From: Eopsaltria australis
Lineage: Eukaryota; Chordata; Aves; Passeriformes; Petroicidae
Direction of reading: 5' to 3'
Assembly (NCBI GenBank): GCA_034509425.1
Contig: JAVTVJ010000487.1
Coordinates: 310,001-374,000, forward strand
DNA: 64,000 nt
Shown here: positions 1 through 14,300 of the stretch, one piece after another
Layout of the letters: every line of letters begins with the position of its first letter
How positions within the stretch are numbered: position 1 is the first letter of the stretch
Notes under the pieces: model-generated
Databases searched by the model: none
What the model saw: the letters and a program-made list of their open reading frames with translations, nothing else
What the model was told of the DNA's origin: nothing
Program-made: the position numbers and the translations under genes

Positions 1-504
1 TGGAATTCTTGTTCAACTGTCATCTTCCTTGAATTGGCTTTTTAGCTTTATATATTTTTTCACATTTTGAGAATAAATTGCCAGTTCAGAAATTGTTCTT
101 AGCCTAATCTCACCTTTTATCCCCTACTTTTATCTATAAAATAGGAAGATACCTCTCTTAGACTTACCTTTCCTACAAAAACAACAAAACTTTGTTCCTA
201 TTTTTGGAATTTTTGGTATAGCTCCAGTCAGACAATGGAGGTCTTAGGTAAGTAAAGAACTCATAATGCTAGAGATGAAAAAAATCCTTTCTTGTTTGTT
301 TCTCCTTTTTTCCCTATTTATTGTTAGTTCCTGCTTTTGATGTATTCAAATTATTTTACTTGTGTGGCAAGTTTGAGTGGGAGTCAGACTTAGAGAGGGA
401 AGAGAAGAAAAGTGACTGAGGTACTTCTTTTTGGAAGTTTTTGTGGTGGGGGTGCAGTTGCCTTAGGAGATGGTTTGTACCTATGAATAGTCACTGGTTT
501 TACT

Positions 505-800
505 TGATGGTTGGAATCAGATGGGTTGGAACATCCTGTTCAAGCCAGGCCCAGTTAGAACAGGTTGCTCAGGGATTTGTTCAGTCTCTATTGCCTCTTA
601 GGTCAGTGTGGTCCACTCTTGAGCATACACATGGTAAAGGATAAGTTCTGTCTTTAGCAGACTAGCCTGTAGTTCACCAGATCATCCTTGTTGCCCTTCT
701 TGAAGGGCAGTCTTTGGGTACAACTGGCTTAAGTGTTCCTTAATCACGTCTTCCTTGACAATGGGTGATACTGCATTCCCACAGATTCTGCTGATAGAGT
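505..800 (-). repeat. Probable old CR1 LINE fragment
   Basis: Pieces such as CCAGTTAGAACAGGTTGCTC and CCTGTAGTTCACCAGATCAT resemble the reverse complement of the CR1 3' region and reverse-transcriptase region, in the expected order for a minus-oriented insertion with an internal deletion. Diverged; no open frame remains. Confidence 0.45.
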
Positions 801-2763
801 TGAGGAACTGTAAGGTCAGAAGACAGATTTTAGCAATGAAATATGGGATGACAAAAAAAAAAGAATCAAGTTCTTAATTTTTTTATGTCTTTTGTCACTA
901 GATTCCTGTCTCATTGAGCAGAAAATGTCTGCAGTTTTCTGTAGCAGTCCTTTTGATGCTGCTGTAAACCAAGATGGCCTCTTGAAGTACTTCTGCATTG
1001 TTTTATGATGCTGTCATAAGGGCAGCATCCTTGGGTGGGGTGGATACCTCTACACCTCTGTTGAGAGAATCAGTAGAAAGGGTGAAGAAGCGTTAGTTGT
1101 CCATTGTGTGCTTATCACTGCTGCCTTACCAGAAAAACTTTCAAAGGCATCACAAAGAAAATGTTTAACATACTTCATAGCTCTGTCCTTGTATTCTCCT
1201 CTGATACTCCTTGTTAATACTTTAAAAATGTTAAACAGTTCAGCAAATGATCAAACTTACACAGTTCTGTGTTCTTCAGTCCTGACATCAGTGCAATATT
1301 CTGCCATGTAAGCAGCCCTGAAAAGAATCCCAGTTGTTTAGCAGAACATGGAGATGATTTCCATCCTTGAAGTACAGAACTTTCTTAAATACTTGTGCTT
1401 TTCAGGAGCATAAACACTTTTGTCCAGGAATGAATGCTCTGTATTTACCCTTGGTTTTCTGTTAACATCAAGTTCTTAGAAGGGTGTGGATGTTTTTGTT
1501 AGCTAGCTGAGAAATTGAATTTGCTTCACGTGTAGAGGAATGTCCATGCTTGGTGTCCATTATGCTGGTATCATTGAACTTCATTATTGGACTCTCTGTT
1601 TCACGTAATACCTCTGGTTATGATTACTGCCTGTTACTGGAGGTGCTTTTGACAGGTTTTTTTGCCTCTGCAGTGAAAAGTTAAAGCATCTTTTAAGCAC
1701 TAGATCTTCAAATCTATACCTATAAATGTAGATTAGACTACAATTCTATGAAAATTTTTTTGGTATCCATAGTATTTATAATAGTTTCAGTTCCTGTTTG
1801 GACCTTACCTCTGCTGAGCTGTCACAGCTGCACTCTGTCTGTGTGGTTGAACAGGAGGAGGGATCTGATATGGTTGAAAAATAACTTATCCCCTCCCCTG
1901 CTGATGAAGGGGTTCTTGCTTGAATTAGTTTCCTTCCCCAGCTTTCCTGTCAGTGCTGGCATATGCAGGGTGCAGGACAGGAGCAAGAATCTGCGTCTTT
2001 TAGAAAGAGTGAGTGGCCTGTAAAACTGTTTGTGTAGTGCTGCTTCAGAATGTGAAAATGCAACCTCAGTGTGGTTACACAGTTGATAAAGTAGAGCTGA
2101 TGGTATCAAAGCTGGAAGATAAAAAGCTGTTTTGCATAGAAGTCTGTCTGGAAGAATAATGAAGCAATGGGGAAAGTAAACCAAAAAATGTTTCTGTGTC
2201 AGAGTTTTATGAGTATTTGTATCCTCTTAGCAGTATATCTGATGACTCTAAATGAGCAACAGATTAGAAAGCTTAGAAGCATTCTGTTTTTATTTAAATA
2301 TAAGTCTGGATGAAGGCAATGATTCTCAGTACATTTAAATTAATTTACATTTTCTGTGTAAGCACTGCAGTATCTGGTGAGTTGGTTGCAGTTGTGATGG
2401 TGTAAGCATTTGTAAGATGAGGCTTGTAGTGTTTCTTTGTCAGCAACTGGCGAAAAAGAATGTAAACTTCAAGTCTTCCTGAAAAAGCATCTGGGTCCTG
2501 AACCAAACCTTTGTTTGATCTAATTCTTGTGTTCAGGGTGGTTCTTGTACACACAGAAGTAGATGACATCTCAGCAGATGAAAGACTTACAAAAGTTTCT
2601 GTGTGTGCAATAGAAACCTTAAAATCTCTGCTGTTGTATTCTGGGCGGGTGGTAGGGAGTTATTCTACCAAACCAGTGATACATATGAAAAGGTTACTTT
2701 CCTAGAAAAGTTGATCTTTGTGTGGACAGTAAATGCGTCTGACTTCTTTGGTGAGTTGATACT

Positions 2764-4085
2764 ATAGAATCATACAGTGGTTAGGTGTGAAAGTGACCTT
2801 AAAGAGCATCTAGTTCCAACACTCTTGCTGTGGACAGGGATACATATTCACTAGATCAGGTTGCTTAGGGCCCCATCCAGCCTGGCCTTGAACACTTCCA
2901 GGGGTGGAGCATCCACAGCTTCTCTGGGCAACCTGTTCCAATGCCTCACCACCCTCCCAGCAAAGTATTTCTTCATAATATTTCTGATCCAAACCCACCC
3001 TCTTTCGGTTTAAAACCATTGCCCCTTGTCCCATCACTGTCTGTCCATAAAAAAAACCCCTTCTCCCTCCTTTTTATAAGACACTTAAGGTACTGCAAGA
3101 CTGCAGTAAGGCCTTTCCAAAGCCTTCTCTTCTCCATACTGAACAATCACAGCTCTCTCAGCCTGTCTTCATAGGAGAGGTGCTCTCACCCTCTGATCAT
3201 CTTTGTGGTCATATTCTGGACCCACTCCAACAGATCTATGTGATTTCTTGTGTTGAGGACCTCAGAGCAGGACACAACACTCCAGGTGGGATCTCACAAG
3301 GACAGAGTAGAGGAGCAGTCACCTCCCTCAACTTGCTGGCCACTCAGTTTTTTATGCAGTCCAGGATACAATTGGCCTTCTGGGCTACCAGTGAACACTG
3401 TTGGCTCATATCCAGCTTTTCATCCATGAGAACACCCAAGTATTCTCCAGAAAGCTTCTCTCAGTGACTTTTTCTCCCAGTCTGTACTCATGTGTGGGAT
3501 AGCCCCAACTCAGGTGCAGCACCTTGCTCCTGGACTTGTTGAATTTCAAGGGACAGTCCTCAAGTTTATCGAGGTCCCCCTAGATGGCATCCTGTCCTTC
3601 CACTGTCCGCTGCACCACTCAGCTTGGTGTCATCTACCAGCTTGCTGAGGGTGCACTCAGTCTCACCATGTCATTGATGAAGACATGGAAGAACACCAGT
3701 CCCTAGAGTCAGGAGAGACCTGGGGGACACCACTCGTCACCAGCTGCCACCTGGACATAGAGACATTGGCTGTAGCTTGCTGGCTGCACCCATATGGTCA
3801 ATTCCTTACCCACTGAATAGTCCATCCATGTCTTTCCAATTTGGAGGTAAGGACATCATGTGGGACCATATTAAGGGCGTTACAGGAGTGTAGGTAGATG
3901 GCATCTGTCAGTCTTCCCTTATCAACCATTGCTGTCATTCCATCATAGAAGGCCAGCAGATTGGTCAGCTATGGTTTGCCCTTAGTTAAGCCATGCTGAC
4001 TGCTTTGGATCACCTTGTCTTGTATGTGTCTTAGCCTGTCTTCTAGAAGGATCTGCTCCATGATGTTCCCAGGCGCAGAGGGGTG
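2764..4085 (-). mobile_element. CR1 LINE fragment, 1.3 kb, minus orientation
   Basis: It begins with ATAGAATCATACAGTGG, the reverse complement of the CR1 3' terminus with its ATTCTATG-type repeat. It continues through the typical phrases AGCATCCACAGCTTCTCTGG, TGTCTTCATAGGAGAGGTGC and AGGATCTGCTCCATGATGTT. It represents the 3' UTR and the C-terminal part of the reverse transcriptase, 5'-truncated as is usual for CR1. Many stops and indels show it is dead. Confidence 0.93.
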
Positions 4086-4360
4086 GCCCTCTCATCCCCT
4101 GCAGCTCCCCATTGCTACCAAAATCCCACCATACTAACCCAATACATTATCAGATACAAAACAATAAAGCAATGGGGATGTTTTTCTAGTGAACTGTAGT
4201 ATAGATTCGTATGGAATTATTTGCCTTAGAGCATGAGGTACAAGACATGCAAAAAACAAGTCTTACAAAATGATGTCTTTTGCTAGACACTAGCACTTAC
4301 ACTAAGTACTGTGTATGTCACTTCTCATTTAGTGTTTTAGACAGGCAGAATTTTAAAGGA

Positions 4361-4384
4361 TTTTTTTTTCTTTTTTTTTTTTTT
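4361..4384 (+). repeat. T-rich run
   Basis: Twenty-four bases, all T except one C. Confidence 0.95.
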
Positions 4385-4733
4385 GCAACCCCGAAATTTT
4401 GCTCTTATTTCATGGATATTCACTATGAACTTTTTTCCCTTCCATTTAGGAATTGGTTAGCAACCCTGTTGAATGACAGTAACTCCTGCTGAAGGAGTTT
4501 ACAAAACAGTGTCCACACACAGTAATATAAAGGTGTTGATCTTTCTGACATTCTTCCTACAGGCATATATTGCTTTCTGATCCAAAATGTGATAACTGTG
4601 TTTTACACAGAAAGACTATATGGGGATTTTTAAAAGTCTGGCTTCGGGGCATGGTTATTAATGACATAAATGTCCTAATGAAACACACTATTTTTTCAGG
4701 AATTTTTTAATTGGCTTGTTAGAAATTATATGT

Positions 4734-4758
4734 AACTGTTGTTTAAAAAACAACAGTT
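4734..4758. repeat. Inverted repeat, 11-bp arms
   Basis: AACTGTTGTTT, a 3-nt AAA spacer, then AAACAACAGTT: perfectly complementary arms. Confidence 0.9.
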
Positions 4759-7700
4759 GTTTTAAAAAAGCAGTGAAATGTGTCAGCTACGTCTGTGTAA
4801 CTTATCTAGTTAAATTCCAGGTACTTTCTTGGGCTCAGAACTGATATCTCCCTTAGTGTAACAGCACCAAATGGAGTTAGTAGTGGCAGGAAAAATGAGA
4901 GTGAAATCTGCTCCAGCATGCTGCCTGTTTTGTGCAGAGGTACAATGATTGCCTTCTCTTGACACAATACCTTAGGGTTAGCGTTTTTGAATGTTTTCAC
5001 CTCAGGGTATGGATGTGCCTTGCTGATTAAAAAGGCCTTGAATAGTGCACATAGCGAAAATTGCAACATAGGGGTTCTAAATTTAAATCTTAATACACAA
5101 TAGTCAGCAGCTTAGCCTGTGTAACAGATTACTTGTTATCCCCTTAAAAAAAATAAAAAAATCCTGTATGGAATCAGATACGAAGTGGCTGTTCGGATCA
5201 TGTAACTCAGGTGAACCCTCTGGCTAACATGATGGTATACTTCTAGATTTACATTTTTGTTAGGACCAAAAATGTAGAGAGAGTGAAAATTGATCCAGAG
5301 TTGAGTGAGCAGCGGTGCGATACTAAGACATTTTCCATGGACGGCTGCACTGATCAGTAGCAGTGGATGAACTGTCCAATACAGAAATGCTTAATTAAAA
5401 AAATAATTACAGAAAATACTTTTTGAAGAAACCTTTTGAAAAAGAAAGAAAATAGGCAGCTGGAGTGTAAAATACTTGTAGCCAGATTGATTTAAAGATA
5501 CCATATAGGAGGCTTAAAGCATGCATGCTACTTGTTTAAGTAGGTTTCAAAAGGCCCGCCAAATGCTGGCCTGGCTAAATGGCAAAGTAAGATATAACAT
5601 CTAAAATAAAACATCATAGATCTTGAATCAGATCTTTTATCGGAGTAATGAAAACAGAGAATAATAAAAAAGCTGGTGGATTTAACCTGTAATTATAATG
5701 AGGTGGGGAAAAATTGATTAGTAACTCCCAACAGACATAAAAACTATTGTTAAGTATTTCTTCAAAATCAGCGGAAAGTTTGAGGAGTGTCTGGAGGATC
5801 AGTAGACAACCCAGTTGTAAAAGGTGGCTTTGGAGTATATAAGGTCATAGCTGAATAATGGAATTGCTTGCACTCACTTTGGCAACGCTTAGAGAGCTCT
5901 TCGTGCCAGAATGTTTCTTAATAAGGAATGTGACAGAGTGTACGACTCAAAATGAAGCATCAGTGGAAGAAATTGCAGTACATTGAGCAAACTGTGAACA
6001 AGGCAGCATGATCAAATGGCATTCATCCAAGTGTTGTAAGAGGAACTGGGGGATAAAGGAGCTAATGACGGTAGTGTGTTGCTTGTGGTTAGCATCATCT
6101 TTCTGCTACAGGTAAGGAGGGTAGCTAGCATGATATCAGCATTTTAAAAAGGCAGTGGAGGTATTTGAGGAACTTTGCATCAGTGAGCTTTGTGACCATT
6201 CAACCTGAATTTATTGAAATTATAAAGGAGACCAGAATTTATTTCATTGTTCCCTCTGTAAAGTCATTTACCAAAGGCTTTGGGAAAGGCTAAATAACCT
6301 CTGAATAAAATGAAAAATTTTATAAGAAACGATTGGGAAGAGATAGAAAGAGAGGGCAAAAAGGGTTTGTTTTGTTAATGGGAGTAACCAGTTGAACTGC
6401 ACAGGGATGTATAACATTGGTACACAGTTGTAAGGAAAAGGGTATGATAAAAGGTGACAAATTTTGTAGATGTTTTAACTTTACTTGGGTTAGTATAATA
6501 GCTAGCTATTTAAAGAAAATTGTGAATGCTCAGGTTTTGAGTTATGTAGGTTGAAATCATACATGAAATTCTGTGTTGGTAAATGTCAAGTAAACTAAGT
6601 GAATGAGAAGTAAAAAGAGAGCATTTTGTAGGTAATGATTGGCTCTGAATTGGTTTTTAACCAGTCATGAGTGAAAGATGGAATTACCTAGTACCTGAAG
6701 ATCAATGCAGTTCTCCTTAGCAGTGAAAACAGCAAATCCAGTGTAAAGATTTGCTAGGAAAGGAACAACGAACAAAACAGAAACAACATTCTGCTTCTGT
6801 AGAAATTCATGGGATGTGTGCATCCTTGCATGGGATACGAGCATTCCTTGTAGTGTGTGTATCATCTCAAAAGGGGTACAGTAGAGTAGAAGAGATGAAA
6901 AGAGGGATTTAAAGGCATGAAACAGCTTTCATGTGAGGAAAAATTAAGCTGACTCAGTTTTTTTCTTTTTCTGCCTGGGAAAGGAAAACCATGAAAGAAC
7001 ACAAGAATCTATGCAACCATGAGGGAATAGGAAAGGGTTACTTATTGCAGGCTTCCAGAGTACATGGATTGGAGCAAGAGCAAAAGGTACCATATTGAAT
7101 CAGAATCAGTAAAAGGAGATACTCATGTAATTAAACTGAGGTACTTTCTGCTGCAAGATGCTGTTGATTCTACAAAGAAAGCTTGATTAAAAAGCAAGCA
7201 GGGAGAAGAAGAAGGTAGGAAAAGCTGTTAAACACAAAAATATGTGTTTAACATATTCACCCATGGCTCAGGAAGCCTGCAGTAGATGCAAGTAGTTGGA
7301 AGTAGGGGTTGAATATGCAATAAACATTTCTGTGAGCATTGTTTATACTTTATCATAGACATATGTTGTTTGTTGTGATTTTTCTTGCTCTTTTCTATCG
7401 GAGTACCTCAGTTTCGTTCATTATTTTTAAAAGCATTTCCAACAATGTAAAGAAAATGTAATAAGAAAAAACACTTTTAAATTATACGAAAATCAAAGCA
7501 GCTGTGTGGTTTGTCATACAGCATTTGTGTGAGACAGCTCTTAATTGCAGTATTTAGGGCCCAGAGGGAGCAATGCCTTGCTGTAATGAGTGCTGTCTCC
7601 ATGCTCTGGAACACCTTCACTTCAGAATGCCATGAGATCGTATGAAAATCTCCGTAATGGTGGATATTGTCGTAGAGAGATATGAAATTTTACTGAGTAT

Positions 7701-8238
7701 GACAGAAAGTTTTTACTTAGTTGTTGCTAACACTGAAATTTCAATCGGTGTCGTATGTTAATTCAGGTCAGCGTCAGATGTTGAATTAAAAATCCAGTGT
7801 GTTATGTTGAAATTGTACTTGGAACAGTTCAGAACTTGCTTTTATAGGGAAAAATTGAATATATGTTTGGTTAGTAGTCATGTAAATAATACATTTTAGG
7901 ACCCTTGCTGCGTGTGGCGTACAGTTCATATCAAAGAAACTACTCTTAAATTTATGGGTATCAGTAAAAGAATTGAAAACAGTTATTGCACTCCCTCCAG
8001 CCATAATTTTTAACAGCCTGCTAACTTACTGCATTAATAAGATGTTGACAGATACTTTTATTCATTTAGGGAAATAATAATCACCACTGCATTGATGAAC
8101 TTACTGATCAAATGGTAGTTAAACATTGACGTCAATAAAATAAATACCGTGGGAAAATATCTGGTTTACTCCTCTAGTTTGTGTTGATTAATAACTCAAC
8201 TTGAAATCAAGACTTATCTTAACTTGTTCTCATTTCAG

Positions 8239-8332
8239 CTTTGGATAGATCACAGTCCAAGAGAGATGGAGGTTATAAAAGTAATTGGAGCTTTGATCAT
8301 GCAGAAGAAAGTGAAGGAGATGCAGAGAAAGA
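8239..8332 (+). CDS. SENP6: SENP6 coding exon (first in window)
   Basis: The acceptor is CATTTCAG and the donor GTAAGG. The exon begins with CT, which completes a codon (phase 1 in), and ends with GA (phase 2 out). It encodes [20 protein letters not shown] and then the acidic [10 protein letters not shown]. This matches the human SENP6 N-terminal region, where the counterpart reads [20 protein letters not shown]. The Ser/acidic stretch looks disordered. Confidence 0.95.
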
Positions 8333-11300
8333 GTAAGGATGCTTTTACCTAGGCTATTGAAAGTATAAATGTCTCTTTATAATTAAGTACTTCTTTTTTT
8401 TGATTTATGAATAAGAAACAATATATAATATCTTAAACTTCCAGTGATAAGGGAAATTTTTTTCAAATAAGTGGTTATTAAAAATAGTATTGCCATATAG
8501 GAGTTGATTATAATGTAATTTTTATTGTGAATGTGGGGCTTACAACATAGGTCACAGTATGTTTCACAAGAGCTGCAGTTGTCTTCGGAGCTTCTGTGTA
8601 AGTCTAAGCCATATGGACAATGCAGAATATGGAAGTTGATAGGTAGGGTATCCAAGCAGCTTCAGTTTTCCCTTTAATGATGATGCTACTCAGTACTTGA
8701 CAGTTATGGTTAAAGTACTTCTGCAACTTTTGACCTTCACTAAGTTAAACCAAGCTTAAAGATAGTAGTTTTTTCTTCCTTTGTGTTTATTTCACTGAAT
8801 AGAGTTAAGGCTGGGATTTTTTTCCTTATAATTTATTCTTTCACTTGGTATGTTTGGATTTTGGCTAAAACTTAATTCCTATGTGTATAGTTTGAATGCA
8901 CACTTTGTCCTTGTGACATTTTATTGTTACTAATATGTTTTCTCGATATTAACATACTTACTTCCAAAATGACTAATGTATTGTTAAAAGAACAAGTGTC
9001 ATGCACAAGGAATTCATGTCAGTTCATTTGTTGTTCTTAGATATTTGGAGAGTAGGACCTGCAGATTTTAAAAGTACGCTGTGGTTCTCCAGTAAGAAGT
9101 CACTGAATTCTGTGATTAAGTACAAAAATAATTCATATATGAATTTGTGTCATCTAATATTCTGCCAAATACTGTGTGTTGGAAGGGAGGTAGGAAAGTA
9201 GACATAACCACATAGGCTGCAGCAGCAGGCTGTGCTGTAATCTTAAAACATTAAGAAATGTGAAGTGTTAGTTATTAAAAAATGAGTGCAGGAGTTCAGT
9301 AAAGTGTGAGGTAAGCATTAAGTGCTCTTGTCAGAACAGAACTGTATCAGAAGTTCAAAGCACTTTTGAAAGGGTTCACAAATTGCAGGCATTTTAGTTT
9401 TATGAAATTAAGATCGTGTCGTTCCTTAGCAACTTTACATCGATTGGTAGTGCACACAAATGTGTTTTAAGTATGAGGGCAGTACATACCATAGTTACTA
9501 TTTCCATTTTACTTGCCTTCGGAAATAAGTCACATTTGAAAGCATAGCAGCTTTTTTTTTCTTCTAGTAATTTACTTCTGTTTTTTATCAGTCTCCAGCT
9601 GTTGTTGACTTAAGAACATGGAATGAAAAATGTAGAGAGTAACGATGCTGAAAAAAAAGTTAGAAAGATTATTATGAAACATATGCTTTGTGTAATTGTA
9701 TATGATTTTAAGATTGTATGTCTGGGTGATTTTTCATTCCTTTCAAATATTCTCTACAATAAGCAGTTTTCCCATAGCCAGAATTGAATTTTTATTGCCT
9801 ACTTATATAATTTTTGATTTGCTTTTATATCTGTGAATTATGCAGAATCTTATCCTGAAGTATAGATAAGAGTAGTTGAAAATTGATTTAAACCAGAGAT
9901 TTTCTCTTCTTTACTTACCCATTCTGTGATACCATTTGAGGCAATTTCTTATTCCCTCCGAACAGCTACGTTTTAAGCTGCCCACATATTTACTTTTGGT
10001 AACACTCGGGTTTGTTTGTCTTAAAGACATAGTGAGCTTTGAGCATTTTGAAATAATTTGTGTATTCTTTTTTTTCTGATGCTTTTTTATCTAACAAAAC
10101 ACTGACAGAAGGGAATCTTTAGAAAACAAATAACAGTATTTTTTTTCAAAATTTTCCTTTGCCCTTAGTTGAACTTTTCAAAGAGTAGCAGCTTTAATTC
10201 ATATAATTGTTCCAGCATAAAGCTTTGTGTCCCTCCCAGTATTTGAGTATATTGTGCAGTAAGTAGGTGTTTGCTATGGTGTGCTGATACTGACTACAAT
10301 GTTTGACTCTTACATGATTTCATTGTGGAAAGAGCTGTGAGTCTGAAGCAAGCAGCTGGATGCATCTCATGCTTGTTGTGAAGGTACTGGTGTTACAGTG
10401 CCTGACTTTATCACAGCTTTTTGCCCTCTTAAAGGCAGACACACAATAAGTTTGTTTTGAACTAGCCTAAGAATAACATCTCTGCACTTAAAGGATTGGC
10501 TGTATTCTTGTATTACCCCAAGAGACCTGTGCTAATGATGTTGGTCAGCACTGGATGTCTGCTTGGATTATCTTTTCTTCAGTGAGATGGACACAAAGTA
10601 TGTGGTTAATGATCTCTTGCCACAGCAATTTTTAGAATAGGTAGATTATTTTAAAATAAGGGTGACATTTAACTTACTTGGGAAGTAGATGAGGTGAGTC
10701 ATAATGGTTAAGATATAAAGTAATGAACACAAAAAGACTAAAGAATATTTGTAAACTGAAGAAGGTTTGGAAAAATAATTACCATTCAACGCCATATAAA
10801 TTTTAAATTATGCTAGAGTTGGTAGTCAGCATGGACCTAGAGTTATGGAAATTAAGAATGGTAGTTAACAAATATCGTATCCCAAAGTAAACGCCTACAG
10901 ATAATACTCACTCTACTTGAAAGTAAAAGTAACATTTTTGATGTTCTAAAAGATTTGATCTACTCAGGATAGTAGCAAGCAGCACAAGACTTCCCTTGCT
11001 TTGTAATTGGAGATCCTATAGGAGATCTACCTTTATGTAGAAGAGTAGAAAAAAAGACCAGTTGATCACCTGAGCACACTGAAAACTGTGTAGTCCACCA
11101 CAAAATAAAGGGTGGAAATTAAGCTGATTTTGTGTAGTGGAATATATGAAAGGATGGCAGACTTAAGCAAACATGGCCAAAGTAATATATTCTAGTGATT
11201 TGTGAAATTAGCATGTTATAAGATGCTTTCTGGTGTTACAGGTGATTCTCTTGAAGTGTCCTGCATAATTTATATTTACTTCCTTTGTAATATCTGTGCA

Positions 11301-14300
11301 AATGTTTTTGAAATGTATCCGTATGCTGCACAGTGGTTTTGTAAATGGGTGGGCCCAGTTTTCTCTTGGCTATCATACTGTTTTCTTAATAGTCTAGACT
11401 TCTGCCTTCCACTGAGATTTGTTCAATAGTAACCTTATCAAAAACAATGAATACAAATAAATGGGTGTAATTTATTTGCACTATGGTGTCCATACTTAGC
11501 TACCATTTTCATTTAAAAAGCTTGATTTTTTGCCCTTTCCATTTAGGGGAATAAACATCTTTTTTCCATGTGTTGACAAATGGAAAAGCATTGTACTGTG
11601 TTACAGACTTACGTTGAGCTTTTTTCCACTGCCTATAAAATTTCTATTACTTTGTCGAAAAACCCTCCCATAGTTACATAGATGTTTTACGCTTCTTTTG
11701 TGATCCTCTTAGTAGGGCACTGTAGCCTTTAAATTGGTGAAAACTTTTTAAATTAAGGCTATTTTTAATGTAATGGCACTGTAAATGAGTTAAATAATAC
11801 TACTACTTCTCTTGTTGGTTTTCTATGCAGTAGTTTTCAGAAAGAAATACCAATTATGTTTGAAATGTGGCTGGATCAGTTGGTAGTTGATAGAAATGTG
11901 CTTGCAGCTTTTTAGAGTGTAACCTCAATGGTCAACAGAGGTTTAAAGTTTGGGTTGCTTGTAGATAGTAGTGAAAACATAGCCTAATAATGTCAACTGT
12001 CTAACTAACTATTGCATAGTTCTTAACGTTTTGAAACATTACACAAATGGCAGGTGATTAAAGGTAAGTAAACAGAAATTTTTGTTTTCTTGTTCTGTGC
12101 CTAAATTTGAATGTGTAATTATGAACTCCCCTGAAGAACTCTGTTTAAGTAAATTATTTATATTTTTTCCCTTAATTTTAGTAAAGACTTAACATTCATT
12201 TGTTATAAAATTTTAAGGAATGTATTGAAAAGTTAGAAATAATTGTTCCGATGTGAAAAAATCCAGGAAACCCATGGTTCCCTGGTTAAAAGTGACAGAA
12301 TGTGGAGACGTCCTCTCAGCAAGACAACTGAGGTTTCATTTCAGGGATGTTAAAAACGTTACTGACTGGTATGTTGGGGGAGTGGTATAGTGTTTGTTTT
12401 GGGTTGGTTTTGGTTTTTTCCTGCCTGTATAAATTGCATCATTGAAGCAGTCAACAGGAAGCATGTGATACATGAGCAAATAGACATTGCTTGGTTGCTA
12501 TGTATTCTGCTCTCTGAAAAAACAACCTTTCTGGTTATGATGCATATGCTTCTCATTCCATAAGATCTAAAAATATTGGTTCATTTAAAACTTCCAATTT
12601 GCTAATATTTCTCTAGTCATGTTGCATGATAAGAGTTACTCTTGTTCATTTTGATTTAAGCCTTGGCTCAGAGTTTTGGTCACGTGCAATGTGTTAATCT
12701 TCTCTTACCTCCCCCCTCAAATGCCCTTTGTTAAAATGATTGCAGTATTGAAGCATGTTGAAATCCTGAAAGTATCACCACAGTACAAAGGTGTTTTGAA
12801 AATAATCACAATTCTTGTATGAACTGAAACTAAAGAACAAAAACATTTCTAGAGGTGAAGTGATCTGACTAGGGCGGCACAGTAGGCAAATGCCAGAGCT
12901 GCAGGTACTGTAGGTTGCTGTTCATGTCTGTGCTGCAGAGCTTTGTTTATCTTTTAGGATGTGGAAAATTTCTGAAATTGGTAAACTCTGTCTACTGATG
13001 AATGTTTGAGAAGGCTCTGTGAGCTTCCCTTGAAAGGATAATTTGTTCTGAAAGAGAATTTTAAAAAAATGTTGTAGGATGTAAAAATTTTAATATCCAT
13101 GTGTAGTCTGTGCAGAAGTACAGCTATACTCTTTTGCCTTTGTTTGAAATTAGTGATGAATCTACTACACTGTTTTAACATTGAGCACCTACAATTGTGG
13201 TGCTCGAAATGAAAGGAAAATACTGCAGTGCCACTGGCTGTGTGTTCACATTTACATCATTCTTCCCATTTCAAAATCAACTGCGAACAGTTTTATCTCC
13301 TGAATTTTCAGAGTCTTTAGATCTCACCCAACATTTTTATTTCATTTTTATTTGCTCTAGGGTTATCTGTATTGCCTAAGATGGAAGAATAAATTGTAAC
13401 GTGAAGGGAAATATTGTGCATGGAAGAAGTTGTTAGGAACTTGAGGGATGGGGCACTGAGTGATAACTTTCTTTCTGTATGAAGAGCTAAAGTCACTGTA
13501 TGTATTGCAAGCCAGCATGTCATACTGACACAGCTGAGAAGTGTTTGTTTCTCTTGTGTAGCTCTTCCCTTTTAACACCTGTCATAACTTCTTTTATTTT
13601 AAGAAATCTCTGCCTGAAGGATCTTGATTAAAACTTTTCAAACCATGCGATTACAATTTGGCTAAAGGTTGTATTGTTTTGTTGCCAACATAGGAGTAAC
13701 ATTATCAAGATTGATGGGAAGGGGTTGTCTGCAGGTTGCTTCTCCTGGAAGCAAGAGTATGTTAGCCTAATCTAGCTGCTGTCAGTATGAAATATGTGAT
13801 CGGGGTTTCAGTTTAAATCCTTAAGATTCCTTGAGTATAATTGCCTATTACTGAGAAGAATGTTTTTAGAGTATCATGGAGTGGCTTTCTGTTTTTTATC
13901 TTCTTCCCCATTCTAATGATTGGGGATTGCAGATATTAAAAGTGCTAAAGAAACACATTTTATTAAGCAGTAGAACCAAACCGAGTATGTTCTTTTTAGG
14001 AAGACCTACTTCAGTAGTAATTGCTGTAGGGTAAAATGTAATTACAGTAAATTCTTCTCCTAAAGGACTATGAAGTTTGCAGTTTCATACTACATACTTG
14101 AACAATGATAGGCATAAACAAAGATGTTTTATAGGTTAATGAAGTTTTGGATTCAATTTATGCGGAGAGTATAGAATCTTTATAGTGTCAGTAATATTGT
14201 TGTAACCATATTGAAGGTTCAGTAGCATTGTCTATTTTGAATTAATCCTTTCAGTTTTGCTTTTTGCAAAATAATTCAATGTACACTTTTAAGTTCAGGT

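Larger units (their letters stand above)
1..8238 (+). other. 3' part of the first SENP6 intron
   Basis: No coding exon is supported here. The stretch is AT-rich and holds a probable old CR1 remnant near 505-800, a 1.3-kb CR1 fragment at 2764-4085, a T-rich run at 4361-4384 and a small inverted repeat at 4734-4758. The longest open frames (for example a 120-codon minus-strand frame at 1822-2184) resemble nothing I recognise. The segment 5750-6600 is neither coding nor a repeat I can name. No CpG-rich first exon is visible, so SENP6 exon 1 must be further upstream. Confidence 0.8.

Noticed and set aside
1822..2184. 120-codon minus-strand frame
   Set aside because: No recognisable motif or splice context; a frame of this length is expected by chance in a window this size.
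2810..3467. Open frames on both strands, up to 95 codons
   Set aside because: They lie in a CR1 LINE fragment; the minus-strand frame reads like CR1 3' sequence, and the element is truncated and full of stops.
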